Origin: Aphis gossypii
Taxonomy: Eukaryota; Arthropoda; Insecta; Hemiptera; Aphididae
Length of the DNA stretch: 64,000 bases
NCBI RefSeq assembly: GCF_020184175.1
Contig: NC_065530.1
Span: forward strand, 21,863,260-21,927,259
Direction: 5' to 3'
Shown: piece after piece, positions 13,621-27,300 of the stretch
Layout of the letters: each line of letters begins with the position of its first letter
Numbering within the stretch: position 1 is the first letter of the stretch
Notes under the pieces: model-generated
Databases searched by the model: none
What the model was told of the DNA's origin: nothing
What the model saw: the letters and a program-made list of their open reading frames with translations, nothing else
Position numbers and translations under genes: made by a program

Positions 13621-15600
13621 ATATTATTATTTTCGTAGGCCAGTCACGAAAATCTGAATGCAATGTATTTACGAAAAAAACGTCCATTAACCGTTAATCG
13701 TTATTAAAATATTATTGCGATATTTTATAACTGCGATACAAGTTTCCTCCAGTTATCGATCAGATAACATAATTCGACCAGAGAGGTATTAACCCATGTA
13801 AAAATTAATTGATCATAACAACAATAAAAATAAAACTTCGAATATTTTTAACGCTATATTTTGTTTATGTTTTAAATTCTCAGTTTGAACATGATAATAT
13901 CTCGGATAGTGTTAATAAAATATTTACATACATAATAATAATATTATATTCCTATATTTGGGTGAAATCATGAGATTAAAATTTCAACAAATATGCCCTT
14001 TTCATCCCAATAGAAAAGTACGTGCTTATATCGTAATCGACGAAATTGTTGTATTATATCCAATCTAAAATAAGGGATTATTATATGCCATTGTTTTAGT
14101 GAAAAACAAACATTTCGAAACAAACTGTATATTATATCGAATAAACTAATATTTTTGTTTAATAATAACACCTAAACTAAACACCAGTATTTTTATATAC
14201 CTATTAGTTATACGTTATATGTATACGATGTGTACAAAACGAATGTCTATATTTTGTTTCAAACCAGACGTTAGTATTATGTAATTTACATTAAGTGAGA
14301 TGGGTCAGTGTTCATTGCTGTAGGTCTAATGAAAATATCACGAAATTTAATATTGATGCGTTTTGAACACGCTATAATAGGACACGATAAAAACTTGCAA
14401 AATGAACACCCTAATTGAGATATACTACCTACTTCACAAAGATAAAAATAAAATAAAAACATCATATTTTTTTTTTTTTTTTGAAGGGTTCGTCCATTAA
14501 TAATGATGTTGTCTACCGCCTACAATCGTAAAAGTAATTTTTTATAAATATAAATTTCATTGGCAGATCATTACGGTGATTGCAAGTAAATATAATGTTG
14601 TAGGTTCTATACGAGTGTATATTTTTATAGACAATTTATTAGTGATGCCGTGTTTTTAGAAATTGATAAGATTCATCACGTACCTATACATAATATAGGT
14701 ACAGTTTTCAGTTAGTAATATTCAACTTAAAGTTACGCTAATCATATAGTAATGATAACAATTTGATGGACATTTTTATTGCTAAGAAATTTAAATGTGA
14801 TGCAAATTTAAAAAAAAAATCCAGTTCACTCAGTATATTTGAATGATGAAACAGAAATCCGGTCGACATTGAATTATTATACTGCAATTCAAAGCTGGTA
14901 CTATTGAATTATTTCTTAGGGTAATTTAATTGCACTGAACAAGAGGCATAAAAATGAAGTGGAGAGCAGAGCATGGTGATGAAAAATAAGGGTAAAAGTA
15001 TGGGCGAGGATGGTGAAGGTAGTATGGTGGTTCGAAGATGAGGACACTTCATTCACGGTACATAGGGGAGTGTAGAGAACTTAAGCCTCTGACGACGATA
15101 TATGCTACCACGCTATGAAAGGTGAACGTCAAAGGTCTTAAGGGATGGAAGGGGGGATGACTTTTTATAGGGAAACCAAGGATCACGCGTCCGAGAAATT
15201 CCATGTCTGTAACGTATCTACTAGAGAAATCTGAATCGAAATCCGCAAAAAAAAAATACAAACAAACAATGAAATAAAATATTACAAGACTTTAGAAGCG
15301 GGTATTTCACAATTATTGGCTTCGGGGACTCGTCTTTAACAGTGATATTTACATTGAAATTTATTTGTTATTTTTTTATTATTATTATTATTATTTCAGT
15401 GTATTTATCCTTCCAATATCGGAAACAAATGAATTTGCTAATTACTGGAGTCATTAGTAAGCTCGTTGGTATTATCAAAATGAATGAAATACACATAATT
15501 CATTATTAACGAACATTCCACAATCATACAACACGTTTAGTTAGCACCAGAGATATATTTTGATATCCGTGTAATTAAATTTTCGTTTCCGAAAGACGAA
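13621..15600. other. Mostly AT-rich spacer with a weak exon candidate
   Basis: A T-run near 14467 and an (ATT)n run near 15375. The stretch 15049-15206 is less AT-rich and open on the minus strand after a possible splice acceptor; see findings. Nothing else. Confidence 0.45.
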
Positions 15601-16064
15601 CGAGAAAAAATATATTTTTATTTAAAAAAAAAAAGTCTTCTCGAGAAACTCATTTCCGTAATACTACCAAGGAAAAGAAAAACGAGAACTGTTTGGAACA
15701 TTATGGTTTTCGGATGCTGTTTGATGACATACATCATAATAACATATGCGACAGCGACAAAGAGGTGTACGATTTAAATTGTTACAACGTGCGACAGGTG
15801 TTGAGACTATACGTCTCACGAAAGGTATAGAATAAGGCGTTTTTCATTACAATTAGTATTATTGTTATCATCAATGGCTCTGTACACAAAATTGAACGGA
15901 TAAAATTCTATATAATTTATTTTATCGCTAACTTATGTAAAATCTATTCAGATCGCCGTCACATATTCACTAATCCGAAAAGGTTACCTAGGTCACGGTT
16001 TAGTTAGAGTTAGTCGTATGGTATAAAAATATTATAGCTATTATATTAGCAATGTAGGTCTCAC

Positions 16065-16146
16065 CTGCGGGCGCGTAGACGGCCAGGGCGCAGACCGCGA
16101 TGACGGCGGTGGCAATCTTCAGCCGGCGGTCGGGTAACGGTCGCAT
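16065..16146 (-). CDS. First coding exon of a secreted or surface protein (signal peptide), rest not identified
   Basis: A minus-strand ATG opens a 27-codon reading frame with the classic three-part signal peptide: a basic start MRPLPDRRLK, a hydrophobic core IATAVIAVCALAVY, then APA before the junction. It stops at a strong donor (GCAG|GTGAGACC) in phase 1, so the gene continues to the left. The exon is GC-rich and sits in a CpG-containing island with trinucleotide repeats upstream, as expected for a promoter or 5'UTR. The same frame is open upstream to 16437, but that extension is Arg/Ser-rich with no visible domain, and the ATG at 16146 places the signal sequence correctly. I could not confirm exon 2; one weak candidate at 15049-15206 is given among the findings. 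Large introns are common in genes for secreted immunoglobulin-domain, receptor and neuropeptide proteins, but the family cannot be told from this exon alone. Confidence 0.55.
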
Positions 16147-16975
16147 GGTTGCGGACCGTGAAGCGCAGACGAAAAAATTCCGCAGAGGTGGACTCGATAA
16201 TTCAACAAAATGGTCGTCGGCGGTCGTCGGACGGCGACGACTTGACGACAAGACTCTGCGGCACGTCTCCCGAACACATGACGTCCACGCGAATAAAAGC
16301 GTAAACAGACGACAGAGCAACGTGTTACGTTGATGTCTTACACTTTGGCGAGAGTTTTTATGACGGTCCACGAAAACGTTTAACGAAAACACAAACAAAA
16401 AGACAATGTCGACACTGGCGGAAGCGGTGTTCGACACTTCCGGTCACGCCGCGATCGTGTCCGGAACCGATTGATAATAATATTATTATCGCGTCAGTAC
16501 TGTTATGCGTACGCCGTCGATGCTATTGTTTTTCACCCCGCAAAACGACGACTACGACTGGACCCGACGGACACTGTACGCGCGCACTTGCCGCACACGG
16601 ACGCACGGCAGCTGTACCACTGTTACGCGACGATCGACGACGACGGCGATGAGAGGTCTGTACCGTAACGCGGACGGTCGTGTATTGACTGCCGCGGCGC
16701 TCGGCGCTCGTGATAGTTGACGCGCGGCGGCGGCGGCGGCGTCGTTGTCGTCGTCGTCGTCGTCGTCGCCACCGTCGTCCACGACACCATCAACCGTGCC
16801 ACAGTCCCTCCCGCACCCTTCGATGGTGATTACGCCAGCGCCTCCAGTGGACGTCCGTGAGTTTTCGCGAGGGAAAATTATTACAACCCTACGGGGTGCC
16901 ACACGGTTTTCTTTCACAGTTTCACAATGTCTACAAACATATACAATACATTTACTATTATAAATATTGTGCACT
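16147..16975 (-). promoter_or_regulatory. Probable 5'UTR/promoter island of the signal-peptide gene
   Basis: The block upstream of the minus-strand signal-peptide exon is GC-rich, full of CpG and low-complexity triplets, and has long open frames on both strands that are Arg- or Ser-rich and look like composition effects. No TATA box could be assigned. Placing a promoter here is inference from position and composition. Confidence 0.4.
16724..16768. repeat. Compound trinucleotide repeat (CGG)n then (GTC)n
   Basis: About six CGG units are followed by about nine GTC/GTT units. In frame this reads as poly-Asp or poly-Ser and explains the Asp-rich minus-strand and Ser-rich plus-strand frames here. 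It lies upstream of the minus-strand signal-peptide exon. Confidence 0.85.
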
Positions 16976-17249
16976 CGCGTAAGTGATTATCGAAGACGAA
17001 TGCTGTGTAATGTTTATTTATATACATGTATATTGTTGGTTTTCAGCTGAGTGATACACGAGAATTAAAAAATTAATTTTTTATTGAATCAAAATAATAC
17101 GGTCAATGCATGCTGCATTGATACGATGATCAGTACCGATGTGATCGTATTAATCGAACCTCGTGTTAGGTAGAATATTATCGATGTATCATTGTTCACA
17201 TCCTATACGCGGCCATATCGCATGCACAATTTGTTATTTTCGTGTCTAA

Positions 17250-20200
17250 GATACGCATATTGTTACCTATAATATTATGTGGGTACAAGAAATATTCGTT
17301 TTTTGTATTATAACGTGATTTTACTATAGTTTGAACTCGTTTCGAGTTTTCTCCCTTTTAGGTCACTCAATACATATACATATATATTTTTTTTTTGTAC
17401 CATAAATTCATCGAAAGGTTATTCTAACCGTTCGACAGACTCGTCGAAAAGAATCTCCACTTAGGTGCTATTTTATATTTTCATATACATAGCTAAACCT
17501 AGCTTACCTAGAATCTTTTAGAATTATTGACAAATCGGTCGTGTTTAAAATTTAAAATTTATAATTTGTTCGACATTGGTTTTTAATATTAATAATGTTA
17601 TAATATTATACATAACTATACATATATAATACATATAATACATTATAATACACTTATAATACATTATTATATACGATTTAAAATTGCTGATAATATACGT
17701 AATTAGGATTTTGATAGAAAAGAAAAATTTTTATACGGAACTACTTTTTTTATTCTCTTTAAAAAATGTTTCTTTAAAAAATTATAGGTATCAACAAAAA
17801 ACTGAAAGGCCCGATTTCATGTATATTCTAAGATCCATATAGATATAGGAGATAAAGCTGGTATATGTCAATAAACATAAAAAAAAAAATACAACTTTTT
17901 TTTATTATTATTTATACAGCTATAGTATTGTATTAAAATACAATTAAAAAAAAATATATATTTGGATTGTTTCATATTATCTTCTCATCTTCAAATTTTA
18001 TATTAATTCAATCAACCCTAATATCTAATTCAACCCACGTTGTTAGCTGTGCGGAACATCAATTGGTAGCGTTACACGGATGACAGACAAAGATAACAAA
18101 TCGGAGTGTGGCGTCATGGTAATTACTTAGGTAAACCATAATCTTCTTATATAACAGTGTAGGATTAGAAAAAATAATATATTAATAAGTCATCTGGAAC
18201 AAGAATATAATAGTAGTGCGAATTAAATTGATGATACTGGTTTCCTTACATTCACGAATTATATATATATATATAATATATAGTATTTATATTATAGTTT
18301 GTAATTTATCTCATGAAATCGTATTAAACATTTTTTAATGCATTAACATAATTTAAAGATATTTTTAATAATAGATATTATAGTTATTGTGAATAACTCG
18401 ATGGGTTTCAACGCTTTACTCAGAAATGTTTAGATTCGTATATACGTTTCTGTATATTATTTTTTCGATTAAAAATAATGTAAATAAAATAAAAGTAATT
18501 TAATTTATAAAATGAATAATAAAATATATTTATATAAGATGTTTAGATTATTCTAATAAACCTATATGGATATTATCTATTGATAAAAGTACAATTTTAG
18601 ACTCTAAATAGATACCTACAATTCATCATAATTATTATAGTAACTATTTTATGTTTCCCAAGTCATTATAATATACACTCTAGTAGATATATTATTATTA
18701 ATAATACTTATAAAAAAGTTTATTGAAAATCATATAAAAGCAACATCATCATTATAATTTCATCAAAACAAAAACAATTAAACGAAATATGTACGAAATT
18801 TATAATAATATTATTATACTTTATAACTATTGAATACTCACGTATATTGTGTTGTGTTTACTAGATATTAATAGATGTATAAATAATAGTTAGCAACTAT
18901 AAATTTCTTATATTTATCAGAACAATTTTTTCATATTGTATAATATGTTTCTTTTTAACAAGCCACGTTTATCATTTTTTAGAAGGAATATAATAAATTA
19001 TTTTCCGTTCTAAGTCAAAAATAGTAAATTCTACTCGCGTTCAGCTTTTGAGATAAAGATATTTTGTATTAAATTTTGCCTGGGGTTTTTCTTTATGAAA
19101 AACGTTAGTAATAAATTCTTCGTGCATTGTATAAAATATAATAAAAAACGATTTCTTCTTACAAATCTATAATGATTATTGATAAATAAAATAAAATAAA
19201 AATCCAATGGATTAAGTAATAGTTCGTTATCTATAATTAACAGTTTACGTCAAACTTATAATTGTATTTTTGATTAGTTAGTTTATGATACTTTATTTTA
19301 TTTGGATTATTTTAAAAGGTTATGTTTTATTTACAGTCAATTAGTGTTTACTTTGTAAACTTTTTCTTGCTTGGTTCTTGTCAATTTTAAACTTTTTATT
19401 GTGATTTACTTTTATAATTTGACAAATAAATCGATTTTTTTTTAAACTTTTTATACATAAATATAATAAATATTTACATAACATTATGAATATATCAAAC
19501 TATTATTTTCCTATGATTTATAACCAAAGAAACACAGGTATTGTAAAAAAAATATCAGAAGCTGATTAAAAAATAGTCATAATTATGGAAATAAACCAAT
19601 AAATTATAAAATTTATTTATCGAAATGACACTTGTGATAAAGTAAATATTCATATAAAAAATGCAATAATTAATATGTCAATTGATAATTATGTCAAATT
19701 TAATTATATGGATCTTCAATTATTTTTAATAGTTTTTAATATTTTGAATGAAGTACTTGATGAGATAATATCTAATAATAATAGTTTATTTTTAATGTTA
19801 TTTAAAATTATATGACAACATATGTGACTATAAATTATTAATATTTTGAAATAAAATTTTTTTTTTTTTTAAAAACCTGTAATGTTAAATTTGTTTTTAG
19901 CACGGAATAACAAAATAAATAAAGAAGAAGTTAAGAACAACATTTTAGACATATTGATTGATGTTGTAACATACTATGTAGTTACGCATACACGCGAGCG
20001 CACACATACACTTACAAAATATATTTATATATATATATATAAAGGCATATACATTCGATTCCAAAACACCAGTATGACAAACGGCCATCACTCAATGTCT
20101 GAAATAAATAAAATAGGTAAACAAAATGGATTCTGTATGAAATCCTTATGATTAGATTTATGTTGTATAAAATTAGAGGGGAAAATTGTCTCTTATAAAA

Positions 20201-23200
20201 GTTGACTTGAATACTGAATAAAATGCATTTTTTTTTTGCAACCAAAACAGTACAAAAATAATATCAAGAATGCTAAAACTGTTGATGACTTTTTTTCTTT
20301 TAGACAAAGAAATGAAAAATACCAGCAATTACATGCTTTGAAAAAAGTCTACCTACTGTTGTACATTCAACTTTTTTTTCTACCATATTCCATGTTCCAC
20401 ATCGATAAACATATTATATAGTTGATATTAATCTTTACCAGCTATCATAATTTATTCTTTGTTTATATTTGCTGTTAATCTATTATGTGTATGTAGTACA
20501 TACATTTTTACATCTAGTGACTGGATAATTTAGATTTTTTGGACTGAGGGGATCAGCTATCTTGTCTGATTACTAACAATCAATGAAATAAAATTACGTA
20601 TTTAAATATTGAATATTCATACAGATTATATTTATAATATGTATACCTACCTACGTTTTAACACGTTAATTGAAAATATTATTATAAAGTCTTGGAAATA
20701 GTCGGTAATAAAAAAATAAAACAATAAAACACAAATACATAATAATAAAATATATAGATATTTTTTAAGTGAGCTATATAGAGTGCGTTGATCGTTTATA
20801 ACTTATGTATTTTGACTTTTAAAATGAAACAAGAGATATTGATTTAAAACTGTTTTTATTAGTTGATTTAATTTAGAATCATTTCCTACACTTCTATCTG
20901 ATTTCATATGTATTACTTAAATGTCGTTATCTTGCATTTTATGGTTTCATCGTATTTCTATATGCATTTCAGATATTATCTGATTTAATCTAAATGTTTA
21001 GTATGCCATAAAAAATAAAGGTTAATCGAAAATAATTGTATAATGCATGCAGGTAGCTATTAAAGATGAATTAAATTATTTTTTTTTAATTAAAAACTGT
21101 AACTGAATTGACAATAATAAGCCACCCAACAACATTTCTTGAATACACAGCTAGGTAAGTTTTTAATAAAATCAGCCAAATATATTTTATACACCTTTAT
21201 CTATATACTATTTTTACGATTGTGAGAATTATAATATTGAAATTATTTTGAAAACGCACTTTTAGTGGGATATTTATTTTTCTATAAATATTTATATTTA
21301 AAAGATATAAAATTCCAAAATTGATTCAAAATAAAATATTTTAACTATTTTAATATTAATATTTAGTTAAGAATATACTTAGTTAGTAGAAATTTAAAAC
21401 ACTTAAAATAATTAACATGACAGAATTTAAATTAAAGCATTAATATCATATTAAATTATAAAATTTTAAATTTAAATTATTTTTAATCAAAAAAAAATAT
21501 ATATATATATATTTTACTATTTAATAATTAATTGTAAAATTTTTCCAATAATAATACTGTATTTATATAGGTATATCCAGCGTCATGGTCGTGGCATGAG
21601 CTAAGTAAAAAATAATTCAAGAAATATATATTATATACCTATATATATAATATTAGATATTTTTTATAATACAATAAAAACGATATTATAAACCATTTAT
21701 AATTTAAAATTAAGTGCATGTAATGTATTAGATTCTTGAGTAAGTTTATAGTTTGTTTCATTAAGTTTATTTTAAATGAAAATTATAACTTACAAATATT
21801 AAAATGGAAGATTTAGGATAAAAATGCCATCGCCAATACAATGTCAAATACGTAAAAACTTAATATTTTAAAAAATATATATAAATTAAGCGCTTGCTAG
21901 ATTGTATTATATAATTTGAATAAGTTTTTAAAAAAGATGTTTTGACAATGACCACTAAAAATTCCATAAAATAAAGATTATATAATAACTCCGCGATTTT
22001 TTGAAAAATACTTTATAATATTTATGAATTCATGATAACAAATAAACTGAGCTTCTAACGAGCTACATTTCTATATAAAAAAAAATATATACGAGTATAT
22101 ATGTATTATGTAATTTTTCTTTGAATTAATTTATAAAAAATAACTTTTTTTACATTTATTGAAACTTTCAATAAAACAATGCGTAACAACTGGTACAGCC
22201 TTTGAAATTTAAAACAACTAAAAGCAATTCAAAAGTTTTTTTTTCAACTGTATTAAATAAAATATTATTTAAACTTAATTATTTTGCCTAGAACATTATT
22301 TTTATTTTAATCATTAATTAATAAATGTGGAATATTGAATGAAACTTACTTAACATTCCAAAGAATTTTTTAAAACTAATTGCTCGCCAAAATGCATTCA
22401 AGTCAATTTTTATTTTCACTTTCACTAAAAGATCCGCGATCCTAATCATGTTCCAAATACTTTAGACGAGATTTATGCATACTTGTCGTTTAATTTATTT
22501 AAAAAAAATAAATTAACAGTAAGTACATTATTATAATCAAGTACCTCTCTTTTCTCTCTATTTTAACCATTAGTTTTACCAAAAACCATATGTATTGATT
22601 CTTTAAGAATGTATAAAGTACAATAAATAATGTTTGTATTTTGGAAAAACCAAAAAACTTATGTTAAATTACTGTAATAAAAGCAAAACTAAATTAATAT
22701 GGCTCGTTTCTACGATAGTTGTGAAGATAATAGAAAACGTAATACTCATCAACTAAATATCGAACGTCTCAAATGAATTACCCCTGTACACTGCAATATC
22801 CACACTATTAAATGTTAACTAAAGATAAACACGTTTTATTATGTACATTTAATGATTCAAAGTTAGTGCTCTAATATTATGCTCGTTAATTTGATCATTG
22901 AGATCGTTTAAAGGCTTTAAAAAAAAAAAAAAAAAATACAAATTGAAGACAGAATATTAGATTGAAGTGAAATTGGATAAAATGTTCATTTATATACCTA
23001 CCATTTTCACTATGTAGGACGTTGGTGTAGTATATTGAATACATTTTACTTTTTTACAATTCGGGAAATCCTTAATTTGGTCGAAATGTTGTTAGGATTA
23101 CATAATAAGTATTAAACATTACACTTTATTGTTAAGTTATTAACACATTATTTTATTTAATTAACTTCTACCAAGATATAAAATAATTGTTTTTATTTCT

Positions 23201-25600
23201 CTCTAATGAATACTATATAAATAACAAAAGACTATTATTATCACGTCACGCAAAGACGCAACATTGTAGAGTTTTTGGATCACGATTTTGCATTAAGCTG
23301 TTTTTGGATCGTTCGAAGTTGTGCATGTTTAAATAGCTGTTGTTTCCATAGCTATTATACCGGTTAATTAATGAGAAGTCGTGAAGCTGAACACAAAACC
23401 AATTAAAAAATAGACAAAACTAGTATCGGAGGTATTCTAAGAATATATAATGTATAAATATGTTTTCATGTGACATATATTTTAAGGTAAATAAGTTTAA
23501 CATACATTTTGAAACTGAAATAATATAAGAAAAATATAATAATTATTGTCATACAGTTTTACTTACAAGTAAAATAAAGACAAAAAGGCAAATTTATATT
23601 AAATATACATAAATAATTAAACACACACAATCGTATTCAATGTTATTGAATCACAATTATAATAATATTGTTTATTTTAATATATTTTTTAAAACTAATA
23701 TTAAATTTAATAAACATTTTCACGATTACTAATACGATTATATTTTAAGAACCATTTAAGTTTTATTATTATTTTTTTTAAAAATACTTAAAAAACAGAG
23801 GAATTTCGTAAAAACTTAAAAGCTTCTTTTTACGCGTATTAACTAGCATATGTAACGTTACTTGGATTTTTGGGAAAAGGTACCTGCTATAGGTGATGGA
23901 TACATGAAAGGTGGACATTTATTGAATTAACTTGTCTTTAACTGTGACCTTTGATTATATAGCCTTATGACATTTTACAACACTATCGTCAAGCGTGCGT
24001 AAAGATATTAAATCATTGATACTTTCTTTCGGTCATAAGTACCAAAGTACTTAACGATAATACCTTTTAAAGTATATGATGTATTCTATGACTCAACATT
24101 TTTATTAATATTAAAAAAAAGCTTTCATATTATTATACAATAATTGAAAAATATTGTCAAACTTAAATACAAAATCATTAGTAAGTATAATACCTATTTC
24201 TATAATATAATAATATAATGTACAATACATAGTATAATAGTATTATAAATTTGTTATAAGTATCATTTAAAAGAATTATTATTTCTGATATTATAAATAA
24301 ATATTTTTATGTAAACGGAAATTATTTTATCGTTGATAAGATTGTAAAATTGAAATATATAGTTAATTTAAAATAATAATATCAACACGTAAGTATCTTA
24401 ATGTTAATTTAGAAGTGTTAGTCTCCTCTTAACTATTTTTATCAACTATACTGATATAGACATATAGTACGATTAATAGTGATACTTGAAAGTAAACTCA
24501 ATTAACATTTAATTAATTTATGAACATTTGAATAAGTTTATTTTAAAAATTAAAACTTATTATTTATAAAAATGTGTATTTTCTTATAAATTTCTCTATT
24601 ATAATCACACTGTTTCATAAATTCCTACTGCAATTTCTGGTAATATTCATTTAAAGTAAATCATCAAAATAATTGTTTACTAAAAAGTAGACTGGCTTCT
24701 GGCTATGATATTTTATGACATATATTTGAATTTTAAATATATTATAATATTAAATAATATAAATTTACTAACAATTATTTTTTAATTTTTGAAATAATTC
24801 ATTTTTATATTAATTCACACTATACAACAGAAATATTAAAACAAACCCAATATTTAATTAAAGTTAGAAAACAAGTTAATACTGCACATAAACCTTTATT
24901 TCTTTTTACCGACCTGTAGTGGAGTAAAAATCATTAATATTCATATACTAACTCAACAGAAAATGTTGAATTAAAAAATATATAGTATCATATATGATAA
25001 TATATTATATTTAGGTATTTTAATAATGCAAATGAATATATCAATGTTAAGTTACATAATTATTGTAATACCCGGTATGATGTCATATTTGAATTTATTT
25101 ATGCAATTTAGTTTATAATATGATAGCTTGTCAAAAGTAAACAATTGTTTTACCATAATGTTAAATTTAATTAAATCTTTCACATGTACAGTCAATATAA
25201 ACAATATAAATACGAGTATCTACATATAGGTATGAATATTTTACCAAGTTTTTATTGTTAAATATTAAAGCCGGTGGTCGTTTAAAAAATTAAACATAAA
25301 AATCATTTATTATTAATTATTATAGCTTATCATAATCACTGTATTTATTATTATGTTTGATTTTTAACATTATATTTAGGGACACCTTCATAATATTATA
25401 GCAAAATTATAATTATGTTTATAAATGCAATAGCAATATACAAACATTTTACATTACTGCTATAAAATATAATATGAAAGAGTGATGATAAAATAGAATT
25501 TATAATTTATTGGTTTACATACACAAATAAACATATTAATAATAATATTACTATCCATAACCACGGCTAATCTAAATTTTAACTATATCTGTGTAATTAT
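17250..25600. other. Long AT-rich spacer or intron, no gene recognised
   Basis: Over 8 kb of A/T-rich sequence with (TA)n runs (near 18261, 21499 and 22085) and a long A-run near 22919. Short ORFs at 19882-20151, 20012-20245 and 20236-20421 are low-complexity. If the minus-strand gene at 16 kb has upstream exons, this may be their intron. Confidence 0.5.
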
Positions 25601-27300
25601 AAGAAAAACACGTGTGCAGACAGATTACGTTTATACAAATATTGTATTATATTATTATATACAGCATACACCATCAAACGCGGAGATTTCATCAAGTTTC
25701 ATCGCGAAGTCGATAATTATTTTTAACCTCTGCCGACGGTATCCCAACAATAATTATTGAACTAGATCGTTGGAATAGCGAGTGAAAAACAACAAATTAT
25801 AACAGCTTTAAACATTGTTTTACTACAACGTTCTGAACGAGAACGTACACTGCACGCCATATGTACGCACACGTCGCAGCGGAATATTAATCGAATATCT
25901 ACCTACGGTGCCGATTATCCGTGTTTTGGGGACGCTACCGCGGCGAAGGATCAGAAATAATAAGTTAAATAAAACGTACGTTGGCCGATACCAAATATTT
26001 ATCCACACAAACAGTCGTAGAGATCGCACGCCCGTGGGTCGTCGGCGTTTCTGTTCGTTAAAACGCGTGTTGTCGACCGCGACGAATCGGTCCGTGACGG
26101 CGGCAGAAGGAGCTGTGAAAACATCGTCTCTTGCTCATAGTTCGCGCAATATTACACGCGTGGCTAACAACCATAAAAGGCTGCCGAGTGGTAGCAGGAG
26201 ACCGAGTGAGCGGAGATTTTTCTTCGCATTCAATTTTTTTTTTCGGTTAATCTTTCGAGTTCCAACACATCATATACCTACACTCGGTTCACTGCGTCAT
26301 TTCGTATAATAATATCATACGCGGTGTAATGTGTGTAGAAATATATACGACCCGTCTGTATGTGTTGTGCACACGTGTATTATATGTACCGTGTAGGTAC
26401 ACACGATACAATATAACATAATGCCCGGCACCCTGAAAAGAGAGTGAAAACGGCCAAATCCGTGTCGGTCGCGCACATATATTATTATGTCTCGCGTGTG
26501 TGTGTGTACCTTTACCGACCGATGTGTTGGCCGTGCATACTACGGGTTTTTCTACTACTACTTCTTTTCTCCGATTCATCTTTAAATCCATCGCTGCACC
26601 AGCGACCGACACCGACGCCCATTGATCATTGCTCGAAAATCCGAATTTATTCACACTCGGACGATCACTTACATCACACAAACACTCGTACATGACATAC
26701 ACACACATACTCCCGCGCGTATGAAAAGGTTCTGGGAAAAAAATTAACCCCTCTGCGCGCGATCATCCCCCCTTTTCCGTCGCAGTGATACTCCGGTCCT
26801 CCGCCACACAATGGGGTACACGCTAGTCGCACAGACAAAAAAAAATTCCGTCTGTCCCGTACGAGGGCCGAGTCGAATCCGCAGCTGCCCCGACCGTTGT
26901 GTGGACCTGATTCTTCTTCTTTTTTTTTCACCGTTTTTATTTTTTTCCTTCTTTTCACGCAAACAACTCGTATAGTAATAATATAGTGTGTATGTGGCAC
27001 AGTTATTGTACGCGCCGTGTATACAACACACGCCGCGGTTCTATGTTGACGTTATACTTGATTAATTTTTCGAGACCTTTTTTTTTTTTTACTGAACTAA
27101 CTAACGGATGAAAAAAATTATAGTTTCTTCTCCCTCTTTTTTACACGCGTCTGATACACTCGGATTTTGATGACGACTATAACGACGAGCGATGGTGATG
27201 ACGGTGATTATGATTGTTCTTGCACGGTGGCGTTGTACACCGAGGAGATTCTTCTTGACAAGCGCCGAGGGCAGAGAGGGGATGGAAAAAACCATTTTAA
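25601..27300. other. Largest GC-richer island, promoter-like, no coding exon recognised
   Basis: CpG-containing sequence with several overlapping frames on both strands (25815-26309 plus; 26289-26708, 26674-27000 and 26744-27031 minus). All are Arg-, Thr- or His-rich with no motif. The abrupt change from AT-rich flanks suggests a promoter or 5'UTR region; strand cannot be fixed. Confidence 0.4.

Noticed and set aside
14465..14510. T-run followed by GGGTTCGTCCATTAATAAT, resembling a transposon end
   Set aside because: No matching inverted end or target-site duplication was found nearby.
16147..16437. In-frame N-terminal extension of the signal-peptide exon to an ATG at 16437
   Set aside because: It would bury the signal sequence about 97 residues inside a Ser/Arg-rich stretch; more likely 5'UTR.
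25815..26309. 164-codon plus-strand frame
   Set aside because: Arg/Ser/Thr-rich, with shadows on the other strand, no domain or signal and a Phe-rich end from a T-run; consistent with a GC-richer non-coding island.
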